A stretch of 64,000 bases of DNA, taken from positions 1,302,001 through 1,366,000 of the forward strand of contig JAMYGW020000002.1 in assembly GCA_025617375.2 (NCBI GenBank), read 5' to 3'. The DNA is from Acarospora socialis. Its lineage: Eukaryota; Ascomycota; Lecanoromycetes; Acarosporales; Acarosporaceae. Below are positions 22,397-34,637 of this stretch, in pieces. The translations under genes were made by a program, and so were the position numbers. Under the pieces are notes generated by a model. The model saw only the letters and a program-made list of their open reading frames with translations. It searched no databases and was not told the DNA's origin. Positions within the stretch are counted from its first letter, which is position 1, and each line of letters starts with the position of its first letter.

Positions 22397-24888
22397 CGCG
22401 TGCGTATTGATTTCTTATCACAGACGAGTGAGATGATGAGATCCAGAAGTTTATCTGAGTTGTTGCGGTGGGCTTCCTCTAGAAAATGGCAGAGGTGCGG
22501 TGGTTAGATGAGGTGAATATCGAATTAGTCGAAGCAGGACCTTTGTGTGACCTATGACAAGATATTCACTCAGCAGCAAGAGTTCCGGCTTTCTGCAAGC
22601 ACACGACGCGCGATTGGATACCCGAGCATGTAGGTAGGTAGTGGTCTCTCGCTGTCAGGTCGCTTAGGGCTTTCTAGAGTGATTGGATGCTGTCAGTTAT
22701 CGCTTGCGTTTCTGATGATTGAGATTGATGCCCGAAAATGATGAGCTCAGCAGAGATGGACCGATAGAGTGATGGTCTCAACGGTTCCGTTGCTGCTCAT
22801 ATCAGCACTGCGACGAGAGACAGTGGTCGATTGTGCCAGGTGCATGGGAGGTGGTCGAAGATAAGGTAAGTAAAGGTACAGTAGAACGGGGTTTACCTTA
22901 CTCACTGGGAGATCGGATCAACCAAGATGATATGCCGTAGGTAGGGTAACCAAGGTAGGCAAGTTAAAGATAGTGTGATTTACCGTACCGTGAAGCCTAG
23001 AAGGGGTTACTTCATTCAATGTTATTCCTGATTAGATACCTAAGGTAGGTAAGGTAGAGCGGCAATCCAATTAGTTCGTCAATGGATGGTTTTGGTAGGA
23101 GGGTGGTAGGGCACGGCCCAGCGTAGAGTAGATGAGTGTATACTGTACAGGTTGAAGGACGTTCGGATTTGCGATATGTATTAGTATTATCATTAGAGTG
23201 GTGGTTGCACGGGATGGGTTCGAGGATATCCGATAAGTTACAGGTAGAGGGAAAGATGGGAAGGCGGGGTTGGCATCATTGAAGCACCACTTGATTGGAG
23301 TCTCTGACTCGGATGTTTAGCACTATACGACCAAGGGCAGAACAGATTTACACACTAATTCATGCGTGGCGTGTGTGGCGGTATAAAAGGCTTGCCAGTG
23401 AGTGATCCGGAGAAGTTCCAGATACTCGCTACCCGGATATACTGGTACTCGCGGTGCTCGGAATGGCGGTCGTCACGTGAAGGGACACGGTACGCTTAAC
23501 TTTCGTTCCTAAAAACTTAAGCGTACCGTGTCCCTTCACGTGACGACCGTCATTCCGAGCACCGCGAGTAACATGCCTTTGATTGCGCTAGGAGATAGCA
23601 GAAAAACTGATGGCGAACGGACTGACTTATCAAGAACCTCAACACCACCAAGTACGTCATATCAAGTCTGTCGAAGATGGAAATCAGGGCCTGAACCGAC
23701 GGAAGTCTCCGGTGCTGGGAGGGCAACGACAGAGATTTGCGTCCGACTACCGTGAGTTCCAGACCACGACCAAGGCGAAGCTTGTCTCCTTAGTCGCTCT
23801 GTGGCGTTTGAACCAGCGAGCGAACAGTTGATACGGTCGTCTTTCAAGGTCCGGCATAGACATGTGATGTGGTCGTACGTACGGAGTACCGAGTACATAT
23901 ACAAAGGTTGTGCCGCTGCAGGGTCGGCCATATGACATCAAGCCACCCCGCCTGTGGTTACACATGAGCGCAAGAGTAAGAGTACGAGTACTCGTAACAC
24001 CCACCGGTTGGGGATCAGCCTTATCTCAGTTAAAGGTACCGTTTCTCTCAACTCATTTTCATGACTGAGGCATCACGACTCAACCCCCTAGGATCATACA
24101 TATGGGATCATTTGCCCTTTCGCCTGGACTCTACCTCTACCTAGGGCTCCAGCAATGGCAGAGATACTCTATCTTCGCCGCTAACCAGAGCTGGGCAACA
24201 AGTCCCAGCTGCCCTTTAAGGTGTGAGGGAGTGACTTACCTGGCTGCCGGGATAGTTTAACCCTCTTGACTTTAAGGTTGCAGCCCACAATCTTAACACT
24301 TGGAACCGAACCGCTCAACATGATCCATTGAACGTGACTTTGGAGCATGAAATACGGATCAATAATATTACCTACTTGATCGACCGTGGCCTGGTAAGGA
24401 AAGAAGTACCTTACTCCGTGCACCTATACCTGTACCTATATTATTGCTTGAACATCTCGTAAGGAGGGCGTTGTACAGCAAAGCCGGGAGGTGTCAGGCG
24501 CAATGCAGGTACACAATCGGAGACGCCACGGCGTAAATAAGCATGCGTCCGCATGATCATGATCTCCTCCGCAGGCTAGGACAATCTAGGTTATCAAACA
24601 CCTTCATCTCCAGGGAGCACAATGCTGTTTTCGGACATTGCCTGGTGCATCGCATGCTCTCGATCCGCGACTAACCCCCGCATTATGGTCCCCTCTCTAT
24701 CTAGAATCTCAAACAAGATACCCGGGATTAATAGGTATCAGAGTGTAAACGCCCCAAAAAGATCTATTAACTTTTCTCTATGCCATACCATCGTGCCAGC
24801 CGACTCATGAACTTTCACAAAAACGACAAGTAAGTCCCGAGCCCGTTCACAGCATCAGCGAAATCGTGACCGTCGTGAATCCCATCGA
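22397..24888. other. Long intergenic region with inverted repeat
   Basis: This is 2.5 kb between the permease start and the New1 stop codon. It includes a run of GGTAGGTA/AAGGTAGG motifs around 22629-23060 and the inverted repeat at 23446-23570. No conserved open frame is visible. Confidence 0.55.
23446..23570. repeat. 54-bp inverted repeat with 17-nt spacer
   Basis: The left arm 23446-23499 and right arm 23517-23570 are reverse complements at 53 of 54 positions. The single mismatch would be a G-U wobble in RNA. Each arm contains the E-box-like palindrome CACGTG. No clear target-site duplication flanks it. Transcribed from either strand it would form one very long hairpin. Confidence 0.95.
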
Positions 24889-27800
24889 CTAAGCCTCGTC
24901 ATCCGTGTCCGGTGGATGTGGTGTCCCCTTTGGCGAGTTTAGCCACTCGATGTGCCTCAATCTTCTCCTCACCTCCCGATCCTTCATCTGAGCCCTCGTC
25001 AGCTTCTTCTTCTTCTTCGACTTGAATTTCATGTCACTCGTATCCTCGGCGCCCGAGTTCACGGCCGATGCCGTTGCGGAGGAGACGGCACTGCTGGCAT
25101 TGCTGCTCCCAGGTCGGCTATCCTCGAAGCGATCCATGGACACAGCAAGATGTCCTTTGTGTGTGACACGACCGTCGGCAACGTGCCATTGCTCCGGGCA
25201 TAGGGCTCCGACAAACTCTTCGTTATGTGAAATCATGACTACACCGCCCTTGTAATCACGAATGGCAACCGCCAATCCGCCTAATGAGTCTCGGTCGAGG
25301 TAATTGGTCGGCTCGTCTAGGACGAGGAGATGCGGGTTGTTCCACATCGCACCTGCAAGCACAACCTTGACCTTCTGCCCACCTGACAGACCCGAGATCT
25401 CGTTGTGATTGGCGATCTCAGGGTCTAATCCGATGTCTTCGAAATGCTTCGAGATGACCTTGGGCTCGAGTTGTCGGAAGCCGAGTCCCTCCCGGGAAGC
25501 TTCGTGGTCATCGAATTCCTGTACTAACTTGTCGAAACCGAGCTCTAGCAGCGTCTCACGAGATATTTGAGAGTTGTGCTTCGGAAGCATGCCAACCCAT
25601 TTCCTATTTGTAGTCAGCTTCAAGGTCTGACCCAGTCGAGAACGGCGGCTGTCACATACACCTCGTATTGAAAGGACTTCTTGTACTTCTGCCTTCCCAT
25701 TAAGTTCTCGATGCGTCGCCCGCCCTTCCCGTCTTTCAGATCCACAAATTTCTCCATCTGAGCTTTGTCTTCAGGTGTCAAGACTCGCGTCTGCTTCATA
25801 AGCACCTCGCGATCGTCACCATTCGCGTACCGCCATTGCAAATACTGATTCGGAGTCTTCTCCATATGCATCTCCACGTGCTCCAACGCATGTTGTTTTA
25901 TATAACCAATCCTCAGGTTAGGATGCTTCTCGACTCTGCCGGTCTGCGGGATTGTTTCGCCGGTCAAGAGTTTGATCAGGGTTGACTTTCCGGCACCGTT
26001 CCCGCCAATGATGGCTGTACGCGAGGAAAGTGATAGAGAGCATGTAACATCCCTTAGTGAAGGCTTGGAAGCTCCAGGGTATGTATAAGTGCAGTTCGTC
26101 ATCCGTATAATGGACCGCGTAAGCGACTTCACACCGGTCAATATACCAGGCGGAGGGAACTTGAACTGAACATTCGACGCCGAGAGCGTATAGTAACTCT
26201 TTGCCTCTGGCTTTACTCTAACAAAACTGTGATGGTGGTCAGCACTTATACATGCGAGGCCACCGTACCGCAAACTTACTCTGCAAGGTTGCCTTTGTAG
26301 CAAACAAGCTTTTTGCCCTCATAGTGGTAGATATCCGTGCAAACCTCATCCAGGAAGCCAGAGTCGTGACTGACTATCAAGCTCGTGATCTCCGTATGGC
26401 TTTTCAGATACTCTTGCAGCCACTTTACGTTCGCAACGTCCAGGTGATTGGTGGGTTCATCAAGTAGCAAAACATCTGCACCCATCAACATGGCGCGGGC
26501 GAGCGCAAGCTTCATCTTCCACCCGCCCGACAAAGAGCCCACTCTCTGCTGTTGCCGGCCTTCTGGGCCTGCGGTGAATCCGACCTCACCAAGAACCTCT
26601 GACATCCGCTCTCGCCCAGTCGCGGCGAGCTCTGGGTCCTTTGCGATGAAGTCTAAGATACTGAGATCCGCGTCTTCGCCTTGATTGTGTTCGACAAACC
26701 ATGTCTTCAGCTCGTCCTTGCTGGGAAACCCTTCTAATTTACCCTCGGCGATGCTGCGCATGAGCGTCGATTTGCCGGCGCCGTTGCGGCCACAGAGACC
26801 ATAACGATGGCCCTTCAAGAGCCGAAGATTCGTGTGTGACAGAAGAAGCATCCCACCATAGGCCAGAGAGAAGTCTGTGTTGACAATTTCCACCTCACCG
26901 CTTTCCTCCTTTACGGGCTGGCCGAACCTGCGATGATCCTCTTCAACAAAGTGCTTCTCCACTCCATCTGCAACAGCCTGACCTACATTGTCTCTCATCA
27001 GGTGTTCAAGATATGGAGCGATGCACATCTTGACTCGGTGGACTTCCCGTAGATTAATGTTTTCTCGAGCCATCTCCGAGATGTAGGGCTTGGTTACGGT
27101 CCACACAGCGTCATCGCCAGGTTCGTTTAGCATACCACCATGTAGCTTGACCTCCTTTTCCAAGATCTTGAGGACGTCCTCAGTGCTTGTAGAAACCACT
27201 TGCCCGTTTGCAGTGCTGCCATCATCCTCTCCCATAGCTTTGTTGATGACATTGACTGCCCTTGTCGCCAGCTCCCTGACTTCTGGGAGCGATGCGCGAG
27301 ACTTCACACCCTGCACCCCTGGTTTTAGCTTTGGTAAGAAAGTCCGTGCTTCAACTGGGTCATGGACTAGCTTGGTGAGGTTTTCCACGACTACCACCGT
27401 TTGCCGCAGCACTTCCTGCGATGTTGTAGGAGTGTTGAGAGATCTTTCGAGAAGAGGTGTGAGGAGGGCGAGGACCGGTGAGGTAACAATAGCGACGAAG
27501 GTGGTCTGTGATAAGGCGTGGATAGCTTTTTGTAACGTCTCCGAGGACGGATTCTCCATTGTTTTGATGAGAAGTGGTATTCGTGGTGCCACATCGTCAT
27601 TAGATAAGAGGGTCGTAAGGGACGTCATCGTCTTAACAGCTTGCTTGGATACCTTCGAGGGAGATTTAGTAGATAGCTTTGGTCTGATCTGAAAACTGCA
27701 TATACGCACCTCAGCCTTAAGATCGTGCATACCAGCCTCGACCACGGGTATTAGTCCAGCTAATCTTTTGCCCATGGACTCCCTGAGCACGTCTTTTGCT

Positions 27801-28408
27801 TTTTCTTCCTCCTTGCTGCCCATACCCAGCTTTGCTTTATCAGCCATTCTACCTATCAATTCGTATGCCCCAACAGCGCCCTGCCATTTTCCCGAAATCT
27901 TGCCCAGGTATTGCGAGAGAACCGGCAGGAGACCAACAACCATAGCTTCCGATTTCAGATTGGCGAACAACGCATCTAAGGCGTACTGCGCAGAGTCTCT
28001 CACCACGGCGCCCTTATCAGCGAGCGCATCCAGAACGCATGGTATCACCCCGCCATCGAGAAGTAGGAAGATAACTTCGCTGATTGGCTGCTTCGGTGGA
28101 AACCTCTCAAACAGTGCGCCCAGCAGAAGCATGGCACTTTCTCTCTTGACACCGCTCTTCTTGTCCGCTGCCGCCTTTTTCACCTCGGCCAGAATGCCAT
28201 AACCTCGGAACCCACGGAAGCCGACGGAGTTCAGCAGCAGGTTCGTGAGTGCATAACTGGCATCAAGCGAAGCTTGTGAGGTTTGAGCATTGAAAATGGT
28301 ATCAAGGAGCGATGATACCTCCTCTTGTGTCGGTGGTACACTCGAAGGTGTCGAGGATTTGGAGATCATGATTGTTGGTGTGAGTACAGGGGAGATATGA
28401 TGTGGCAT
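24889..28408 (-). CDS. NEW1: New1/Elf1-type ABC-F protein (eEF3 paralogue)
   Basis: Four exons (28408-27710, 27652-26280, 26226-25660, 25603-24889) give 1117 residues. An ATG 39 nt downstream (28369) is an alternative start. Residues about 1-400 are HEAT-like helices. The first ABC domain has GRNGAGKST (about 517), LSGGWKMKLALARAM and LLLDEPTNHLD. The second has GGNGAGKST (about 766), LSGGQKVKVVLAGAMW and LVLDEPTNYLD. A chromodomain-like insertion (FQYEVKWVGML) lies between Walker A and signature in the second domain. The stretches DDHEASREGLGF and VMISHNEEFVGALCPEQW, and the tail ending HPPDTDDEA, point to New1/Elf1 rather than canonical eEF3. Relatives bind ribosomes and affect termination or mRNA export. 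The first intron is 57 nt with no stop in frame, so its retention would be silent in frame. Confidence 0.88.
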
Positions 28409-29045
28409 TATCTGTTGAAGAGTGTAGCAGTTTGAGGAACGGATGCTATCCGGCGCTTCGAGAGGAAAATTCTCTAGACGGCAGATGCTCGCTGCCTCAC
28501 GGTGAGCTGCGAGGTCGAACCTCCGGCGCCGTCAACGCTTTGCGCTTTGCGCTGAGCGCAGATGTAAGCTGTTCACGGTGCACGGATTTAGGCCAACTTC
28601 TGGGGGACCTCGATCTATTAAGGTAGGAATGAAAGATGAGTTGGGACAAATCGAGCTGAGGAAGAAAGAGGGGCGGTGTTTACAAGTGTTGTCAGAGGGC
28701 AGATTTTCTTTCAGCCCCATCGGGTTTATGGTTTTATGTGTAAGCAAGCGGCTGCTTATCGGAGGTTGAAATTCTCCGCCGATTTCGTGCACGCTAGACT
28801 ATTTCGGAGATAGTACGGAAGTACTCCAGAGTATGGTAGGCTACGTGACACTCAATGTCGCTGAAATAATCTGCCCAGCAAGCTCACGGAAAATAAGTGG
28901 TTGGCTTTGTGACATTGTAACGCTCAAGATTACCGCCATATCGGATAAGGCATTACTTTCGAGTTTCACGAAGTACAATGAGGCCTGATGCATGACTGCG
29001 GTTGACTCAGCACAGTTACCTAAAGACCGTGGCCTTCAAGCGCGG
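28409..29045. other. Intergenic, NEW1 promoter
   Basis: This lies between the NEW1 start and the stop of the PHD gene, both on the minus strand. A TGACTCA heptamer occurs at 29003-29009, far from either core promoter. No gene is supported. Confidence 0.5.
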
Positions 29046-30019
29046 CTACATCGAACCCCTCCTGTTTCTGACCACCTTCAGCTCTGTGTTGCAAGTCTTC
29101 TTCTTTCTCTGCAAGCCCGTCGTCAGCGATTCCATCTTCTTATGTCTTCTCTCGTCAATGCCACTCTTCTCTCGTAGTCCTCGCATCCACGCCATTTTAG
29201 TTGCAGCCGCGCTTCGATGAACTCCACGCTCTCGAAGCCGGACCCTGGCCAGGTCCCATCTTGCCTCCCCTACCGCGCTCCCCTCGGCTACAAGCTCTCC
29301 CATGACTGCGATGAGGGCGTCTTCTTCATGCGCACTCCAAGCTGGTTGCTTGCTCTTCAACTTCGTATGGTTCGAAGAGTTGGTATGGTATGTGTCCGAT
29401 TTTACGCGTCGATCAGTGGTGCATTCGGTCTCGGAATGATCGGATGTTGTGCGGGGCGACAGGACCGGAAGAGGAGCTGACCAAGGTTGGAAGTCAGGAC
29501 TTGGTGTAGGAGGCCCTGGGAGGATCTTGCGACTGCTGTTGATGGTGAGTGAGGGACGTGGTGATGGTCCTCGAATGTCTCCACGTGAGGACCAGCTCTT
29601 CAAAATTGGTTGGTGGGCGAGCTTTCCAATCTTACGAGCTATGCAGCGGTGACAAAACCAGTCTTCTAGTGCCAGAATAAGTGATATGGGAGCAAAGATC
29701 GAATAAGACTTGAGGAGTCCTCACCATGGTCTGCCGGAAGATGTTCTAATCCAAGACAACGCGTGTGGAACCATTGGTACAAACAGGTAGTGCCATTGCT
29801 GCACTCTATCATCTCGCTCCCGTCATCAACTCCTACGCAGACACAGAACAGTTCTTCCTCTTCCGCCGGTATAAGGACGGTTGGCTTGGGATACTTTTCT
29901 TCATAATTGCGAAGCCGTGTTTCCATCTTAGGACTGAAAGTCCACTCGCTGAGAGGAGGGCCTAACGGGTGGCCTTGTGCATAGTTGCTGGATGGCTTTG
30001 GCGATAAGGAAGGATCCAT
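29046..30019 (-). CDS. PHD-finger protein with Myb/SANT-like domain
   Basis: Two exons (30019-29725 and 29665-29046) give 304 residues. Residues about 55-115 form a PHD zinc finger of C4HC3 type: FCVC, MIEC, TTCLYQWFHTRCLGL and WFCHRC. The intron cuts the finger between its halves, so correct splicing is needed to finish it. The C-terminal half contains QPAWSAHEEDALIAVMGELV followed by a basic helix region, which resembles a Myb/SANT-like DNA-binding module. The last 40 residues are very basic. A nuclear chromatin reader or regulator is likely, but I do not recognise an orthologue with known function. The middle linker is Pro/Ser/Thr-rich. Confidence 0.75.
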
Positions 30020-30451
30020 TAGACTAAGTGTACCAGCTCCGGGACGGTGGTTGAATTGCTTGTGGGTTACGAAACTGGTCTTGATGGTCTCGAGAAGTTG
30101 GTTCTGAAATCTGAAGTGTAGCGCTCATTAGAGCTTTCGCAGCTCAGGAGCAGTGATAATAACACTGGAATTTTATCTTTGAAAAGCGAAGACCGTATCT
30201 GTCTGAACAATTGTTTCTATACCTCAATTATGAGCATAGTACAACCTTCGAATCTTATCTGGACGAAATGCCTGTTCCTCGTAAATCCGATGTAAATGAC
30301 GCGCAGAGTACTATCGAGAAAGTGCTCCAGTGTCGAACGCGAGTAACACCGTACTTTCACAATTCGTGCTCGCTCAAAACCCTATTACAACATTCAGAGT
30401 TAGCACAGAGCACAGAGACTGAAATGGGGAATGATTGTCACATTGGACATG
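30020..30451. other. Intergenic, PHD gene promoter
   Basis: This spacer of about 430 bp lies between two tandem minus-strand genes. Nothing else was recognised. Confidence 0.5.
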
Positions 30452-32480
30452 CTAACCAGACTCGGTGTTGCCTTCTCCCATACTTCTACTTCCACTACTG
30501 CCACTTTGGATGGCTCCAACAATGCCGTCCATATAGGCGGCACCACTCCACTTCTGGTGCGTCAAGACGTCTACTCCCAGCTCTTTTTCACGACGCTGGA
30601 TCAGATTGACGTATGCTAACATGCCATCTTTCTGGAACGCCCTGGAGAGCTCAGCTGTAACAGCGGCAGTGGAGTGTAACCCAGCCAGCGAAATCAACTG
30701 CAGGACGAAGCTACACCATGTCAGACATAATCTCAGTATTCAACGGCAGATACCCTTACCCGTGCTTAGCAAGGTCCCAGATGAAGGATTTCAGCGACGC
30801 TTCATCGAAGCCTTGGCCCATCCAGTTGAACGAAGGACTCAGATTGTACACCAATTGCTTTCCAGGATATCTGTCTCTTATCTCAGTTGCAAAACCGCTG
30901 GCTTTTTGTACATTTGGATCTGCCGTTTCCAGCCATAAGAGATCCGCATATGGAGCGAATTCTATTGCTCGCTTTGTAGCTGCCGGGAGTCCAGCACGAT
31001 AGTGATAGAAGCCTTCTCGGGTCCTTGGAACATCCCACGAAAACGAGACTGGAGTTTTGGTGTATCTCGAAGCAAGCTTCCGTCGCTGATTTATGGACAT
31101 ATTTCGGTTCTTCTCAACTTGTGCTTTATACTCATTGATCTTCGATGGGTCTACCTCTTCTGATTCCAGATGGCCAAGGGCAGCTGTTCTCAATTTAATC
31201 AGTTAAGCCGTCTCTGCGGTTCTTTGGAGCTTGGAGCTCCACTCACCCTCGTCAAAGGTCACCAGTTTGTGCTTCTTTACCCACTCCGCCTCGAATTTGT
31301 TGATTTCCTCCCCTGTGGCGCCCTCCATTTCCATGGCCTGGAGCGTCTCGGACAATGGCTCGACTTCCTCTGTGACCCCTAGGATATATTCGTGATCTCG
31401 AACATCAACCGCACTACTTAGCAGCTTTCCACTCTCTGAGTCCGTACGAGCGATCACCAGATTCTCGCACCCCATCATGTCCCATTGGAATCTGGCGCTT
31501 ACTAGTCGATTGATATGGTCTCCAACGGGCACAAGGACCTTACCAGCCAGATGCCCGCACTTTTTGCCGCCATGCAACTGGTCCTCAAAATGCACCGCGG
31601 CGGCGCCGTTCTCCGCGAAGAGCTTGGCAAGCTTCAAGACTGCTGTAAGGCCACCATGGCTGCGGTTACCTATCAGCTACTGATAGTAACTCTTCAACAA
31701 CTGTTTTAACATACCCTGTGTCTCCGTCTGCGACAATTGGCCGCATATAGTCCACGTATGGCGTTCTACTCCGCTCCTCTGGACTCAGTTTCCTCCTGGC
31801 ATCCCAATTCTTTCGGTCATGCAGCTGCTGTGCTTTGAAAAGTCGTTGGACCTGATTGGGTACAGTGTTGTACGGATAATCGCCAAAGTCTGGGGAGACT
31901 TCATTTGTTGTCGTGAGTACGGAAGAACAAGCCCAGCCCGAGATGTACAGGATTTCTTGGTTCGGGGCTTGCTGCGTCATCTGAACAGGATCGATGGCAC
32001 CCACTGTAGTAGTGTATATTAGTTCAATTCCCTGACCCAGCTTCGGTTGCCGCCTGAGATTTACGGACTTGTGTGTACAGGCTCTCCCTTCGTTTCCCTC
32101 TCCTTTAGCAGGTTAAACAGCTTCCTCGCCATCAGAGAGCTTGGATACGTTTGCTGCAATGCTCCTCGCTTGCTGACTACGGCTTCTGCAGAGTACGGCC
32201 GCCTGATGCCTTGGTATCTTGGACTTGACCACCACTGCTTCACGTCCTCCACCTGCTGCTCAAACAGGGCATCTTCGGCTTTTCCGGCCTTGTCGGCAGT
32301 AGATAGCAGCTGATATGAGTCCGAAGGCAGGGAAGAAGACAGTAGTGGGTTCACAGGTGGGAGGGCGGACGAATACATCCTGGTGAAGTAGTGGGACATA
32401 GGGCGTATGGGAGATAAAGAGTGGACGCTTGTGACATATCGAGTCTGTCGCGAGAGAGTGTAGGAGATATTCCGCAGCAT
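30452..32480 (-). CDS. mclA: 2-methylisocitrate lyase, mitochondrial
   Basis: Five exons (32480-32069, 32003-31715, 31659-31247, 31183-30760, 30710-30452) give 598 residues. The N terminus ([20 protein letters not shown]) is a typical matrix-targeting presequence. Key stretches are [31 protein letters not shown] and the catalytic-loop KKCGHLAGK (about residues 266-273), all in the isocitrate lyase superfamily. MGAIDPVQ and the C-terminal [15 protein letters not shown] favour the fungal methylisocitrate lyase branch over glyoxylate-cycle isocitrate lyase. The enzyme cleaves 2-methylisocitrate to pyruvate and succinate, the last step of propionyl-CoA breakdown. It diverges from 2-methylcitrate synthase across about 530 bp. 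The first donor is the weaker GTCCGT form, chosen because it gives the conserved Thr-Met-Gly junction. Confidence 0.93.
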
Positions 32481-33008
32481 TGTGATGTCGGACAAGGAGA
32501 AGTCAATGTCAAATATTAAAGGCTAAGAATAATCTTCAACTATCTATAGTGCCGATTAGCATACAAACATATTGTGCTACACTGGGGTGAGAGATACTTA
32601 CATACAGTTCAAACTATTCTGACGATAGCAGGTCAAGTCATTGACATTCTAAAATATCCACGCCATACGGCAATCCTCATTGTTGCCTCTTCTCCTCCCC
32701 GTAGGCTTTGCGGGACCGGCCAACGGCGCGGTGAAATGTTATTCCTTCGATCCGAGGGTCCGCTTCGGGCGTCATACCTCGGTTCTGGTAGGGCTGCAAA
32801 AGTGGAGCTTAGACATTCAAACGTACTGAGACTACTGGATTCTGAAGCCGACCGCTGCTATAGCTTCTCAGTCAATAATTGCAATTGACTGTTCTGACGT
32901 GGATTTACAGATACTCATTCCAGGTGTTGACGCAAAACTCGCTGTACTATCAACTCCCAGCCTTGAATGCCCTAACCAGACCAAGAACCATTTCACTTTC
33001 GTGCTACT
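32481..33008. promoter_or_regulatory. Shared divergent promoter of the methylcitrate genes
   Basis: The 528 bp between the two start codons must hold both promoters. I see no motif strong enough to name a regulator. A pyrimidine tract near 32690 (CTCTTCTCCTCCCC) and a CG-rich block near 32712-32735 are candidate elements. Confidence 0.6.
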
Positions 33009-34637
33009 ATGGCGTTCAGCACACGTATAAGTACAAGGGTTCAGCTGTCGGTTAAGGTACGTCCAAAGATATTCTGTGTCCGGAAGTGGATGTGCCACAT
33101 CTGACCTCTTAAGCCATCGACATTACGGCCCCTTTCATCAGTACCCTCGCGCACATACTCATCCTCCAGCGAACCGGATCTGAAGACAACTCTAAAAGAG
33201 GTCATACCGGCGAAGCGAGAGCTTCTGAAGAAAGTCAAAGGTCATGCAGGCAAAGTAATTGGGGATGTCAAGGTGGAGAATACTATTGGGGGGATGAGGT
33301 AATCTTTAGTGTGACCCTAGGGGAACGGGTCTGACATGCTGCAGAGGTCTGAAAGCCATGGTATGGGAGGGATCAGTTTTGGATGCCAATGAGGGGATAC
33401 GATTCCATGGCAAGACCATCAAGGATTGCCAGCAAGAACTACCGAAAGGCACATCCGGCACCGAGATGCTCCCCGAGTCAATGTTCTGGCTTCTTCTGAC
33501 TGGCCAGGTGCCGTCAACTCCTCAAGTCAGGGCATTCTCCAGCGAACTAGCAGAGAAGTCAGGGCTACCGAAATTTGTCGAGGACATGCTGGACAATTTC
33601 CCCAAGGACCTGCATCCGATGACCCAGTTCGCATGCGCCGTGTCTACGCTGAACCATACCTCTGCGTTTGCCAAGGCCTACGAGAAGGGCATCAACAAAG
33701 CCGATTATTGGGAGCCAACCTTCGACGATTGTATTTCACTGCTAGCAAAACTTCCCACCATCGCCGCGAAAATATATCAAAACTCTTACAGAGGTGGTGG
33801 CGCTTTACCAGCATCAGTCGACCAAGACCAGGACTGGTCATATAATTTCGCCGCCATGTTAGGAAAAGGTGGTAAAGAAAATGAGAATTTTCAGGATTTG
33901 CTGAGACTTTACCTCGCATTGCATGGAGATCACGAAGGCGGTAACGTCTCAGCACATGCCACACATCTTGTTGGCAGTGCGTTGAGTGATCCTTTCTTGA
34001 GTTACAGCGCAGGCTTGCAGGGCCTAGCAGGTCCACTGCACGGGTATGTTCACCCAACGTTTGTAAAGTAGCCACACTAACCTGATTATCAGCCTTGCGG
34101 CGCAGGAAGTCCTCCGTTGGATCCTGAAGATGCAGTCGCACATCGGTTCTTCCTTCTCAGAACAGGATGTCAAAGATTATCTTTGGAGTACCCTGAAGTC
34201 GGGTCAAGTGGTGCCAGGTTATGGACACGCCGTGCTCCGCAAGCCGGATCCTCGCTTTGAAGCCTTGATGGACTTTGCTTCGGCTCGACCTGAGATTGCC
34301 AAGGACCCGGTCTTCCAGTTGGTCAAGAAGAACTCGGAAGTTGCCCCGCAAGTGCTGAAAGAACATGGAAAGGTACGAAGTGAAGTCTTGTTCTCTTCTA
34401 GCTGTCGCTGATGTCTGCTAGACCAAGAACCCATACCCGAACGTTGATTCGTCGTCCGGTGTTCTTTTCCATCACTATGGATTCCACGAGACCTTGTACT
34501 ATACCGCAACGTTTGGCGTCAGTCGTGGACTGGGTCCACTGGCTCAGTTGATCTGGGATCGAGCCTTGGGGCTGCCGATTGAACGACCGAAGAGTATTAA
34601 TCTGGATGGGTTATTGAAGCTTGCAGAAAGTGCTTGA
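33009..34637 (+). CDS. mcsA: 2-methylcitrate synthase, mitochondrial
   Basis: Five exons (33009-33056, 33114-33298, 33345-34043, 34093-34372, 34422-34637) give 475 residues. The first exon encodes only 16 residues of a matrix presequence, which ends around [12 protein letters not shown]. Citrate synthase landmarks include [34 protein letters not shown] with a catalytic His, [16 protein letters not shown] with the second His, and [20 protein letters not shown] with the Arg region. The sequence is of the fungal McsA type, which condenses propionyl-CoA (and some acetyl-CoA) with oxaloacetate. It forms a divergent pair with methylisocitrate lyase, so the first and last dedicated steps are side by side. 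The middle steps (dehydratase, aconitase) are not in the window. Confidence 0.95.

Noticed and set aside
26276-28408. Single long NEW1 exon reading through 27653-27709
   Set aside because: The 19 extra residues interrupt a conserved HEAT segment and are bounded by canonical splice sites with a branch-like motif.
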